Positions 6,864 to 13,816 of a DNA stretch of 16,487 bases are shown one piece after another. The notes under the pieces are model-generated. The model had not been told where the DNA came from, did no database searches, and saw only the letters and a list, made by a program, of their open reading frames with translations. Position numbers and translations under genes: made by a program. How positions within the stretch are numbered: position 1 is the stretch's first letter; every line of letters starts with the position of its first letter. The stretch is taken from the NCBI GenBank assembly GCA_028292145.1, contig JAQGMX010000532.1:1-16487 (forward strand), read 5' to 3'. Source of the DNA: Variovorax sp. (GTDB lineage: Bacteria; Pseudomonadota; Gammaproteobacteria; Burkholderiales; Burkholderiaceae_C).

Positions 6864-8139
6864 GCGGCAGCTCGGTGCGCAACTGGTCGTTGTCGGTCTC
6901 GCGGCGGCGAATCACCATCGCCGTCCTGCCGCTGACCAATACTTCCGCTGCGCGCCCGCGCGAGTTGTAGTTGCTGGCCATCGACATGCAATACGCCCCG
7001 GCCGACAGCACCGCCAGCAGATCGCCGGCCTGCACGCCGAGCACGCGGTCGTGCCCGATCCAGTCGCCGCTCTCGCAGACCGGGCCGACCACGTCATAGG
7101 TCGTTTGCGCTCCGGCGCGTGGCGTCACGGCTTCGATCCGATGAAAGGCTTGGTACATCGCAGGCCGGGGCAGGTCGTTCATCGCCGCATCGACGATGCA
7201 GAAGTTCTTGTCCTCGCCCGGCTTCGTGTAAAGCACTTCGGTCACGCAAACGCCTGCATTGCCGACCAGCGAGCGACCCGGCTCGACGACCAGCCGGCGA
7301 TTGCCGAAACCTCGTGCGTCGATGCGCGCCAGCAACTGCGTCCACAGCACATCGGCTGCAGGCGGCGTGTCGCCGTTGTAATCGATGCCCAGTCCGCCGC
7401 CGAAGTCGAGGTGGTGCAGCGGAATGCCTGCCGCTTCGATCGCCTCGACCAGGTCGAGCACGCGTTCGAGCGCGTCCATGTAGGGCGAAGCTTCGGTGAT
7501 CTGCGAGCCGATGTGGCAGTCGATGCCCACGACTTCGATCCCCGGCAGCGACGCGGCGTGGCGGTAAACCTCGACCGCGCGGTCGTGGGCGACGCCGAAC
7601 TTGTTGCCCTTGAGGCCGGTCGAGATGTAGGGGTGCGTCTTGGGATCGACGTTCGGATTGATGCGGATGCTGATGCGCGCGCGCTGATTCTTCTCCAGTG
7701 CGACTGCGCTCAGGACGTCGAGTTCGGCTTCGCTTTCGACGTTGAAACAGGCGATGCCGGCGTCAAGCGCCTGGCGCATCTCGGCGCGCGTCTTGCCGAC
7801 GCCCGAGAAGATGATCTTCGACGGATCGGCGCCGACAGCCAGGGCCCGCTTCAGTTCGCCGCCCGAGACGATGTCGAGTCCGCAGCCCGCTTCCGCGAAC
7901 ACGCGCAGCACGCCGAGCGACGAATTCGCCTTCATCGCGTAGCAGACCAGCGCATCGCGGCCTTCGAAACCGCGCTGGTAGGCGGAAAGGGCGTCCAGCA
8001 TCCACTGCTTCGAATAGACGAAAAGAGGCGTACCGTGTTCTTTCGCCAGCGTCGCGAGAGAAACGCCTTCGACAAGCAGCGTTTCCGAGGCATCGCGCGC
8101 AATGTGCGGGTGGCCCGGCATCGGGGAGATTGAAGTCAC
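6853..8139 (-). CDS. lysA: Diaminopimelate decarboxylase LysA
   Basis: LysA is a PLP-dependent fold-III decarboxylase that converts meso-diaminopimelate to L-lysine, the last step of lysine synthesis in the cytoplasm. The 428-residue length is usual for the family. Visible landmarks are the PLP lysine K70 (YAMKANSS), H209 in HIGSQI, the glycine-rich phosphate loop GGGLGI at 247-252, EPGRS at 287-291 and the active-site CESGD at 355-359, contributed across the dimer. The start is GTG at 8139, whose bases overlap the lptM stop as GTGA. This suggests translational coupling and makes the later in-frame ATG (residue 7) less likely. The 3' end overlaps msrQ convergently by 11 bp. No lysine riboswitch is apparent upstream, and none would fit, because lptM lies directly in front. 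Confidence 0.97.
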   Translation of the reverse strand: MTSISPMPGHPHIARDASETLLVEGVSLATLAKEHGTPLFVYSKQWMLDALSAYQRGFEGRDALVCYAMKANSSLGVLRVFAEAGCGLDIVSGGELKRALAVGADPSKIIFSGVGKTRAEMRQALDAGIACFNVESEAELDVLSAVALEKNQRARISIRINPNVDPKTHPYISTGLKGNKFGVAHDRAVEVYRHAASLPGIEVVGIDCHIGSQITEASPYMDALERVLDLVEAIEAAGIPLHHLDFGGGLGIDYNGDTPPAADVLWTQLLARIDARGFGNRRLVVEPGRSLVGNAGVCVTEVLYTKPGEDKNFCIVDAAMNDLPRPAMYQAFHRIEAVTPRAGAQTTYDVVGPVCESGDWIGHDRVLGVQAGDLLAVLSAGAYCMSMASNYNSRGRAAEVLVSGRTAMVIRRRETDNDQLRTELPLSD

Positions 8140-8435
8140 TTGAGGGTTCCGCTGTCGTCGAGGAGGGGCGTTGTCAGGGGCGAGGCAGAAGGCAATTGCG
8201 CCGGCGGCTCGGGCGTTGCTGGAGTGCCGCTGCTGTTATTGCTGCTGTTGCTACCGGTGCCTCCCGTGCGCGAATCGCCGAACGACGGTCGCAGCAGGCT
8301 CGGCAATGTGGCCCGGTTGGCAGCCGCCGGATCGGTCGGCAGATAGAGCTCGCCTTTCTGGCCGCAACCGGCCAGACCGACCCCTAAGACGAAGAGGCCA
8401 ACGGCGCTCACTAGAATTTGACGGACTTTCAACAT
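8136..8435 (-). CDS. lptM: LptM (YifL)-type small outer-membrane lipoprotein
   Basis: The 99-residue product has a short lipoprotein signal peptide with the lipobox LAGC (residues 21-24), so C24 is the predicted lipidated cysteine. The mature N-terminus, CGQKGELYLP, matches the signature of the LptM/YifL family. In E. coli this protein assists maturation of the LptDE translocon that inserts lipopolysaccharide. The rest is low-complexity and rich in Ser, Thr, Pro and Asn, so the protein is longer than the E. coli form. The position between cyaY and lysA is the expected one for this family. The ATG at 8435 lies only 12 bp from the cyaY start on the other strand. The family is clear; function here is inferred from homology. 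Confidence 0.9.
   Translation of the reverse strand: MLKVRQILVSAVGLFVLGVGLAGCGQKGELYLPTDPAAANRATLPSLLRPSFGDSRTGGTGSNSSNNSSGTPATPEPPAQLPSASPLTTPLLDDSGTLK
8229..8252. repeat. 9-bp direct repeat inside lptM
   Basis: GCTGCTGTT occurs at 8229-8237 and again at 8241-8249, separated by ATT and followed by a further GCT. On the coding strand it yields a Ser/Asn run (SNSSNNSS) in the low-complexity tail of the lipoprotein. It could expand or contract by slippage; units of 3 or 12 bp would keep the frame. Confidence 0.7.
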
Positions 8436-8447
8436 AGTGAAATTGTA
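8436..8447. promoter_or_regulatory. 12-bp divergent gap between lptM and cyaY
   Basis: Only these 12 bases separate the two start codons. On the minus strand the gap contains TACAAT (complement of 8442-8447), a 5/6 match to a -10 element, so close to the lptM ATG that its transcript would be leaderless or nearly so. On the plus strand TAGAAT at 8412-8417 lies inside lptM and could be a -10 for cyaY. Neither has a good -35. Confidence 0.3.
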
Positions 8448-8771
8448 ATGACCGACACCGAGTACATGGATCGCGCCGAGGCCGCATTGGAAGCCATCGA
8501 GAAAGCCTGCGATCGCATCAACGACGCGACCGAGGCCGATATCGACAACCAGCGCGTCGGCGGCATGATCACCATCGTGTTCCCGAACGGCAGCCAGTTG
8601 ATCGTCAATCTGCAGAAACCGCTCCAGGAAATCTGGCTGGCGGCGAAGTCGGGCGGCTACCACTACCGCCACGACGGCACTTCGTGGGTGGACACGAAGA
8701 CCGGCGAGGAATTCTTTGCCAACCTCTCGCGTGAAGCGTCGCTGCAATCCGGCCAGGCGCTGAAATTCTGA
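8448..8771 (+). CDS. cyaY: Iron-sulfur cluster assembly protein CyaY (bacterial frataxin)
   Basis: CyaY is a small cytoplasmic frataxin homologue that binds iron and modulates the cysteine desulfurase IscS. The 107-residue product shows the frataxin pattern: an acidic N-terminal helix (MTDTEYMDRAEAALEAIEKA, residues 1-20), an acidic stretch EADID at 29-33, then the beta-sheet core with GGMITIVFPNGSQLIVN (38-54), the hallmark QKPLQEIWLAAKSGGYHY (56-73) and the last strand and helix. The ATG at 8448 gives an N-terminus that aligns with E. coli CyaY (MNDSEF). A TTG further up (8418) would run into the lptM start region and is rejected. No good Shine-Dalgarno sequence is visible. The stop is 3 bp from the convergent mrcA stop. 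Confidence 0.95.
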   Translation: MTDTEYMDRAEAALEAIEKACDRINDATEADIDNQRVGGMITIVFPNGSQLIVNLQKPLQEIWLAAKSGGYHYRHDGTSWVDTKTGEEFFANLSREASLQSGQALKF

Positions 8772-8774
8772 ACT

Positions 8775-11183
8775 TCAGTTCCTGAACATCTCCAGGATGC
8801 GGTTGCGTTCTTCAGGCGGCGGGGTGTTGCTCGGCGAGGTGCCAAAGCCGCCGTTCTCGGCCGGCATTGCCGGTGTCACGTCGACGCCGAGGCTGGAAAC
8901 GCCGCGACCCGGCCCGAAGTCGTCGTAATACCACTCGCCGCCGACGTTCACCACGCCCGCCGGCGGCGTCGTGAGTTCGGTCACCGGTACGCCCTTGAGC
9001 GCGGTTTCCATGTAGCTGATCCAGATCGGCAGGCTCAGTCCGCCGCCGGTTTCCCGGTCGCCAAGCTTGCGCGGGGTGTCGTAGCCGATCCAGGCGATCG
9101 CCGTGCGCGTGGGCTGGAAGCCGGCGAACCAGGCGTCGAGCGAATCGTTGGTGGTGCCGGTCTTGCCGTAGATGTCGGGGCGCTTGAGCATCGCCTGCGC
9201 CTTGGCTGCGGTGCCGCCGCTCGCGACCGACTGCAGCAGACTGTCCATGATGAAGGCGTTGCGCGGCGGAATGGCGCGCATCGTCTCGTTCAGGAGCGGC
9301 GGCTGTGTTTCGACCAGCACGCGGTCCTTGTGGTCGGTGACGCGTGTCACGAGCGATGGATTGACGCGATAGCCGCCGTTGGCGAACACCGAATACGCGG
9401 TCGCCATCTGCATCGGCGTGACCGATCCTGCGCCGAGCGCCATCGGCAGATAGGCCGGATGCTTTTCGCGCTCGAAACCGAAATTGGTGATCCAGTCCTG
9501 GGCGTAGCGCGTGCCGATCGACTGCAGGATGCGGATCGAGACCATGTTCTTCGACTTCATCAGCGCGCGGCGCATCGACATCGGGCCTTCGAAGCCGCCG
9601 TCGTAGTTCTTCGGTTCCCACGGCTGTCCGCCGGTCGTGCCGGCATCGAAGAACAGCGGGCCGTCGTTGATGACGGTGGCCGGCGAAAAGCCTTTTTCGA
9701 GCGACGCCGAATAGATGAACGGCTTGAAACTCGAACCCGGCTGGCGCCAGGCCTGCGTCACGTGGTTGAACTTGTTCTTGCCGAAATCGAAGCCGCCGAC
9801 CATCGCCTTGATCGCGCCGTCGCGCGGATCGATGGCAACGAACGCGCCCTCGACTTCGGGCAGTTGCGTGATCTCGAACGTGTTCTTCGGCGTCTTGACG
9901 ACTCGGATCACCGCGCCGCGCCGCACGCGGATGTTCGGTGGCGCCTTGTCGGCAAGGCCGGATTGCGCCGGCTTCAATCCTTCGCCGTTGATCTGCAGGA
10001 TTTCTCCGTTGGCGCGAACCGCCGTGATTTCCCTGGCGCTGGCCTTCAGGACGACCGCAGCCATCACGTCGCCGTTGTCGGGATGGTCCGAGAGCGCGTC
10101 GTCGACGGCTTCGTCCAGTTCCTTGGCATCGTCGGGCAGTTCGACGAACTTCTCGGGGCCGCGGTAGATCTGACGGCGCTCGTAATCCATGATGCCCTTT
10201 CGCAGCGCCTTGTACGCAGCGGCCTGGTCGGCCGCGACGAGCGAGGTGTAGACCTTGAGGCCCCGCGTGTAGATGCTGTCGCCGTACTGCGCATACATCA
10301 GCTGGCGCACGGTTTCTGCCACGTATTCGGCATGCAGGCGATTCGGGTCGGCAGCGTCGCGCAGGTGAAGCTCTTCCTTCTTGGCTTCGGCGGCCTGCTC
10401 GGCGGTGATGAAGCCGGCGTCACGCATGCGATCGATCACATAGAGCTGACGCCCGCGTGCCCGCGTCGGGTTGTTGACCGGGTTGTTCGCACCCGGCGCT
10501 TTCGGCAGGCCGGCCAGCATGGCAGCCTGGGCGATGGTGATGTCCTGCAGGGGTTTGCCGAAATACGCTTCCGAGGCAGCGGCAAATCCATAGGCGCGAT
10601 TGCCCAGATAGATCTGGTTGAGATAGATCTCGAAGATCTGGTCCTTGCTCAGCAGATGCTCGAGCTTGAAGGTCAGCAAGACCTCGTAGATCTTGCGGGT
10701 CAGCGTTTTCTCGGAGCTCAGATACACATTGCGTGCCACCTGCATCGTGATCGTTGACGCGCCCTGGCTCCTGGCGCGGTTCATGTTGGCCAGGCCGGCC
10801 CGCACCATGCCCTTGTAGTCGACGCCGCCGTGGTCGTAGAAACGCGCGTCCTCGGCCGCGAGGACCGCGTCCTTCATGACCTTCGGAATCGTGGCGATCG
10901 GGGTGAGATTGCGGCGCTCTTCGCCGAATTCACCGATCAGCGTGCCTTCTGCGGAAAAGACGCGGAGCGGCAGCTTGGGCCGGTAGTCGGCCAGATCGGA
11001 GATATCGGGGAGATTGGGGTAGGCGACCGCCAGCGCGACGGCCAGCACGCACAACGCGGACACAATACCTGCCGCCACGATGCCCATGCCCCACAGCACG
11101 ATACGCAACGGCCATTTCGACCAGTGCGCACTCGGAGCATTTTTCGTCTTCGGGGCTTTTCTGGAATTGGAGGAATCAGGCAT
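8775..11183 (-). CDS. mrcA: Penicillin-binding protein 1A (bifunctional peptidoglycan synthase)
   Basis: This 802-residue class A PBP polymerises glycan strands and cross-links peptides in the periplasm, anchored by one N-terminal membrane segment (about 27-54). The GT51 glycosyltransferase domain (about 75-245) carries the catalytic Glu E111 in EDARFYDHGG, GASTITMQVARN at 141-152 and EIYLNQIYLG at 185-194. An OB-like region (about 340-440) links to the transpeptidase domain with the nucleophile motif SSFK (S484 to K487), SKN at 544-546 and KTGT at 674-677. All catalytic motifs are intact and the length suits PBP1A. The short C-terminal tail is rich in Gly, Pro and Asn. The ATG at 11183 lacks a good Shine-Dalgarno sequence. 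A perfect TATAAT on the coding strand lies 24 nt upstream. The gene is divergent from pilM, an arrangement I recall as common for ponA/mrcA and pil loci in proteobacteria. Confidence 0.97.
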   Translation of the reverse strand: MPDSSNSRKAPKTKNAPSAHWSKWPLRIVLWGMGIVAAGIVSALCVLAVALAVAYPNLPDISDLADYRPKLPLRVFSAEGTLIGEFGEERRNLTPIATIPKVMKDAVLAAEDARFYDHGGVDYKGMVRAGLANMNRARSQGASTITMQVARNVYLSSEKTLTRKIYEVLLTFKLEHLLSKDQIFEIYLNQIYLGNRAYGFAAASEAYFGKPLQDITIAQAAMLAGLPKAPGANNPVNNPTRARGRQLYVIDRMRDAGFITAEQAAEAKKEELHLRDAADPNRLHAEYVAETVRQLMYAQYGDSIYTRGLKVYTSLVAADQAAAYKALRKGIMDYERRQIYRGPEKFVELPDDAKELDEAVDDALSDHPDNGDVMAAVVLKASAREITAVRANGEILQINGEGLKPAQSGLADKAPPNIRVRRGAVIRVVKTPKNTFEITQLPEVEGAFVAIDPRDGAIKAMVGGFDFGKNKFNHVTQAWRQPGSSFKPFIYSASLEKGFSPATVINDGPLFFDAGTTGGQPWEPKNYDGGFEGPMSMRRALMKSKNMVSIRILQSIGTRYAQDWITNFGFEREKHPAYLPMALGAGSVTPMQMATAYSVFANGGYRVNPSLVTRVTDHKDRVLVETQPPLLNETMRAIPPRNAFIMDSLLQSVASGGTAAKAQAMLKRPDIYGKTGTTNDSLDAWFAGFQPTRTAIAWIGYDTPRKLGDRETGGGLSLPIWISYMETALKGVPVTELTTPPAGVVNVGGEWYYDDFGPGRGVSSLGVDVTPAMPAENGGFGTSPSNTPPPEERNRILEMFRN

Positions 11184-11207
11184 TAGAGGAACTGCGGGTA
11201 ACTGCGC

Positions 11208-11237
11208 ATTATAAAAAAATTGAGACTCAATGCATCA
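11208..11237 (-). promoter_or_regulatory. Probable mrcA promoter with a perfect dyad between -35 and -10
   Basis: The complement of 11208-11213 is TATAAT, a perfect -10 element placed 24 nt before the mrcA ATG. The complement of 11232-11237, TGATGC, is a weak -35 candidate with an 18-bp spacer. Inside the spacer lies the perfect 13-bp dyad ATTGAG-A-CTCAAT (11219-11231), which could be an operator. Promoter assignment is an inference from motif and position. Confidence 0.55.
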
Positions 11238-11264
11238 CGCATGTAATACCAAATCATTAATAGA

Positions 11265-11281
11265 TTGGTGCACGTCACCAA
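11265..11281. repeat. Perfect inverted repeat TTGGTG-N5-CACCAA
   Basis: Six-base arms at 11265-11270 and 11276-11281 flank the 5-nt centre CACGT. A further ACCAA at 11248-11252 can pair with the same TTGGT, so two mutually exclusive stems are possible. It may be a hairpin or a regulator site in the mrcA-pilM divergent region. Confidence 0.55.
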
Positions 11282-11285
11282 AGTT

Positions 11286-11314
11286 GCAGACATGTACGTC
11301 TGCGTTTCTTTTTT
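11286..11314 (+). terminator. Hairpin with T-tract, terminator-like, upstream of pilM
   Basis: GCAGAC (11286-11291) and GTCTGC (11298-11303) form a 6-bp stem with a 6-nt loop. It is followed by G and a T-rich run (11305-11314, ten bases with one C). The shape matches a modest intrinsic terminator on the plus strand, yet no gene upstream on that strand needs terminating. It may end a short leader or antisense transcript, shield pilM, or be a regulator-binding dyad. Confidence 0.45.
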
Positions 11315-11348
11315 GCGACGCTCGTCTATCGGCAAAGGTCGCATTACT

Positions 11349-11377
11349 TTGTCGTCCGAATAGCTTGCTGCTAGCAT
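11349..11377 (+). promoter_or_regulatory. Candidate promoter for pilMNOPQ
   Basis: TTGTCG (11349-11354), a 17-bp spacer and TAGCAT (11372-11377) match the sigma70 consensus at four of six positions each with ideal spacing. The predicted start site lies about 45 nt before the pilM start codon. It is the best plus-strand candidate I can see in the 245-bp divergent region, which is clearly AT-richer than the flanking genes. Confidence 0.4.
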
Positions 11378-11428
11378 GCAACCACTCGCATTTCTTTCCA
11401 ATGGTTACAAACCAATCGGGTTTTTAAT

Positions 11429-12508
11429 TTGACCGCCTTGGGCTCACTCTTTCGCCGTCAGCCGTCACCGTTGGTGGGGCTGGATGTTAGTTCGTCCAGC
11501 GTCAAGCTGGTTGAGCTTGGCCGGGACTCCGGCGGCAAGCTGGTCCTCGAACGCTGCGCGATCGAACCGCTCGAGCGTGGCTGGATCACCGACGGCAACG
11601 TCGAAAAGTTCGACGAAGTGGCCGAAGCAGTGCGCCGCGTGGTGCGCAAGAGCGGCACGCGCACCAAGAATGTCGCGCTGGCGTTGCCGCCTTCCGCCGT
11701 CATCACCAAGAAAATCGTCCTTCCCGGCGGAATGAGCGAGCAGGAACTCGAGCTTCAGGTCGAATCCGAAGCCAACCAGTACATTCCTTTCTCGCTCGAA
11801 GAAGTGAGTCTTGACTTTTGTGTCGTCGGCCAGAGCGCAAGTTCCCTGGGCGATGTCGAGGTGCTGATTGCCGCCTCCCGCAAGGAAAAAGTGCAGGACC
11901 GGCAGGGTCTGGCCGAAGCCGCCGGCCTGAAGGCGGTGATTCTCGACATCGAGTCCTATGCGTCGCGACTGGCCACTTCGCGGGTCATCGAGCAGTTGCC
12001 GGAGCAGGGGCGCGATGCGGTGGTCGCGCTGTTCGAAGTCGGCGCCTACACGACCAGCATGCAGGTTCTGCGCAACCAGGAAGTGCTCTACGACCGCGAC
12101 CAGGCCTTCGGCGGCGCGCAACTCACCCAACTCATCGTGCGCCAGTACGGCTTTTCCAATGAAGAAGCCGAAAACAAGAAACGCAGCGGCGACCTGCCCG
12201 ACGATTACGGCGCCGGCGTCCTGAAGCCTTTCGTGGCCAGCATCGCGCAGGAAATCGCGCGCGCGCTGCAGTTTTTCTTCACCAGCACGCCCCACAACCG
12301 AGTCGATTACGTCCTGCTGGCAGGCGGTTCGGCCGCATTGCCGGGCCTGACGACCGCCGTCACCCGACAGACGTCGTTCGCCTGCTCGATCGTCAATCCG
12401 TTCGACGGCATGGAAATCGGCTCCGGCATCCGCGAAAAGAAGGTGCGTCGCGAAGCGCCTTCCTACCTGACCTCCTGCGGGTTGGCAATGCGGAGGTTTG
12501 TCCAGTGA
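11429..12508 (+). CDS. pilM: Type IV pilus assembly protein PilM (actin-like ATPase fold)
   Basis: PilM is a cytoplasmic actin/FtsA-like protein that binds the N-terminal tail of PilN and connects the inner-membrane alignment complex to the pilus motor. The 359 residues show the family pattern: GLDVSSSSVKLVELG at 17-31 (phosphate-binding loop 1), ALPPSAVITKKIVLPGGM (85-102), QVESEANQYIPFSLEEVSLD (110-129), and the second nucleotide-binding loop LAGGSAALPGL at 297-307. The end, TSCGLAMRRF, is typical. The start is TTG at 11429. No ATG or GTG lies in frame before the first conserved block, and the Shine-Dalgarno match is weak (CGGG), so a rare start codon is the simplest reading; a TTG at 11438 is also possible. 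It is the first gene of pilMNOPQ and overlaps pilN by 4 nt (GTGA). Confidence 0.95.
   Translation: MTALGSLFRRQPSPLVGLDVSSSSVKLVELGRDSGGKLVLERCAIEPLERGWITDGNVEKFDEVAEAVRRVVRKSGTRTKNVALALPPSAVITKKIVLPGGMSEQELELQVESEANQYIPFSLEEVSLDFCVVGQSASSLGDVEVLIAASRKEKVQDRQGLAEAAGLKAVILDIESYASRLATSRVIEQLPEQGRDAVVALFEVGAYTTSMQVLRNQEVLYDRDQAFGGAQLTQLIVRQYGFSNEEAENKKRSGDLPDDYGAGVLKPFVASIAQEIARALQFFFTSTPHNRVDYVLLAGGSAALPGLTTAVTRQTSFACSIVNPFDGMEIGSGIREKKVRREAPSYLTSCGLAMRRFVQ
12492..12496 (+). promoter_or_regulatory. pilN ribosome-binding site
   Basis: GGAGG lies 8 nt before the GTG at 12505, inside the 3' end of pilM. It is the strongest Shine-Dalgarno sequence I noticed in the window, and it fixes GTG as the pilN start. 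Confidence 0.8.
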
Positions 12509-13116
12509 TCCTGATCAATCTTCTTCCGCACCGAGAAGCAGCGCGCAAGCGACGCCGCGAAACCTTCTACGCCACGCTCGGCGCTGCCGCGCTGCTGGGC
12601 GGCCTGATCGCCGGCGCGGCATATGTCTGGTACCAGTCCCAGATTTCCGGCCAGCAATCCAAGAACGCGTTCCTTCAGACCGAAATCACCAAGCTGGAAG
12701 CCGAGATCAAGGAAATCTCGACGCTCCAGTCCGAAATCACGGCACTCAAGGCCCGCCAGCAGGCCGTCGAAGACCTGCAGGGCGACCGCAACCTGCCGGT
12801 GCATCTGCTGAACGAACTGGTCCGGCAACTTCCCGACGGCGTCTATCTTGCCAGCATGAAGCAGGAAGACCGCACCGTCACGCTGCAGGGCATGGCGCAG
12901 TCGAACGAGCGCGTATCCGAACTGTTGCGAAACCTCGGCACCAACAGCCCCTGGCTGGTCAAGCCGGAACTCGTCGAAATCACCGCCGGAACCGTGGCGC
13001 TGAGCCCGCGCGATCAACGGCGCGTTGCCAACTTCACCATGCGCATCGGCCTGAAGCGCCCCACCGACGACCAGAAGCCGGCCGATGCGCTGGCGGCTGG
13101 CGCCATCAAGCGTTAA
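12505..13116 (+). CDS. pilN: Type IV pilus inner-membrane protein PilN
   Basis: PilN is a bitopic inner-membrane protein of the pilus alignment complex. Its cytoplasmic N-terminus binds PilM and its periplasmic part dimerises with PilO. The 203-residue product has the conserved PilM-binding motif INLLPHRE at residues 4-11, a single membrane segment at about 23-43, a coiled-coil region at about 50-92 and a ferredoxin-like periplasmic domain after it. GTG at 12505 overlaps the pilM stop (GTGA) and is preceded by GGAGG at 12492-12496. The gap to pilO is 16 nt, the only non-overlapping junction in this operon. Confidence 0.95.
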   Translation: MILINLLPHREAARKRRRETFYATLGAAALLGGLIAGAAYVWYQSQISGQQSKNAFLQTEITKLEAEIKEISTLQSEITALKARQQAVEDLQGDRNLPVHLLNELVRQLPDGVYLASMKQEDRTVTLQGMAQSNERVSELLRNLGTNSPWLVKPELVEITAGTVALSPRDQRRVANFTMRIGLKRPTDDQKPADALAAGAIKR

Positions 13117-13132
13117 GGCGGGTCAAGGCACC

Positions 13133-13816
13133 ATGGCAACCAAACGCTCCTCTCCCAAGATCAATGTCGACGTCGCTGCGGCAGTCCGTCGTTTCGGCGA
13201 CCAGTTTCGCGGCCTGAATCCGAACGATCCTTCTGTCTGGCCTGCGGTGCCGCGTTACGCCCTGTGCGTCGCGGTGACGCTGCTGGTCGTGGGCGCGCTG
13301 TGGTTCCTCTGGCTGACGAATTCCAATGACGAACTCGAAGCGGAGCGCGCGAAAGAAGTCGCGCTGCGAACCGACTACCAGACCAAGGTCGCCAAGGCGG
13401 CCAACCTCGATCTGCTGAAGAAGCAGCGCGAACAGGTCCAGCAGTACGTGACGCTGCTGGAGAAGCAGTTGCCGAGCAAGGCCGAGATGGACGCCCTGCT
13501 GTCGGACATCAACCAGGCGGGTCTGGGTCGCAGCCTTCAGTTCGAGCTGTTCCGTCCGGGCCAGATCGACGTCAAGGATTACTACGCCGAACTCCCGATC
13601 GCGCTGCGGGTCACCGGGCGTTACCACGACATGGGCGCGTTCGTGGCCGACGTCGCGAACCTTTCGCGCATCGTGACGCTGAACAACGTGTCTATCGCAC
13701 CGCAGAAAGACGGCGGACTGACGATGGATGCCACGGCGCGGACCTACCGCTATCTCGACGAAGCGGAGCAGGCCACCCAGAAGCGCGCTGCGGCATCAGG
13801 AGCCAAGAAGCAATGA
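13133..13816 (+). CDS. pilO: Type IV pilus inner-membrane protein PilO
   Basis: PilO is the structural partner of PilN: a short cytoplasmic N-terminus (about 1-40), one membrane segment (about 41-61), a periplasmic coiled coil (about 65-115) and a ferredoxin-like fold. Family-like segments are YVTLLEKQLPSKAEMDALLS (105-124), ending with the helix that carries NQAGL, FELFRPGQ at 137-144 and the pair ALRVTGRYHDMGAFVADVA (157-175). The 227-residue length is normal. The frame is open up to an ATG at 13085 inside pilN, but the ATG at 13133 has AAGG at 13125-13128 and matches the usual N-terminus. The stop overlaps pilP by ATGA. Confidence 0.95.
   Translation: MATKRSSPKINVDVAAAVRRFGDQFRGLNPNDPSVWPAVPRYALCVAVTLLVVGALWFLWLTNSNDELEAERAKEVALRTDYQTKVAKAANLDLLKKQREQVQQYVTLLEKQLPSKAEMDALLSDINQAGLGRSLQFELFRPGQIDVKDYYAELPIALRVTGRYHDMGAFVADVANLSRIVTLNNVSIAPQKDGGLTMDATARTYRYLDEAEQATQKRAAASGAKKQ

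Noticed and set aside
8136..8747. A longer lptM reading frame starting inside the antisense of cyaY
   Set aside because: The extra 104 residues lie opposite cyaY. The lipoprotein signal peptide starts properly at the ATG at 8435, as required for export.
11230..11427. A 65-codon plus-strand frame in the mrcA-pilM divergent region
   Set aside because: It has no ribosome-binding site and a Cys/Ser/His-rich composition unlike a normal protein, and it crosses the hairpin and promoter elements. Only its last eight codons (from 11401) are considered, as a possible leader ORF.
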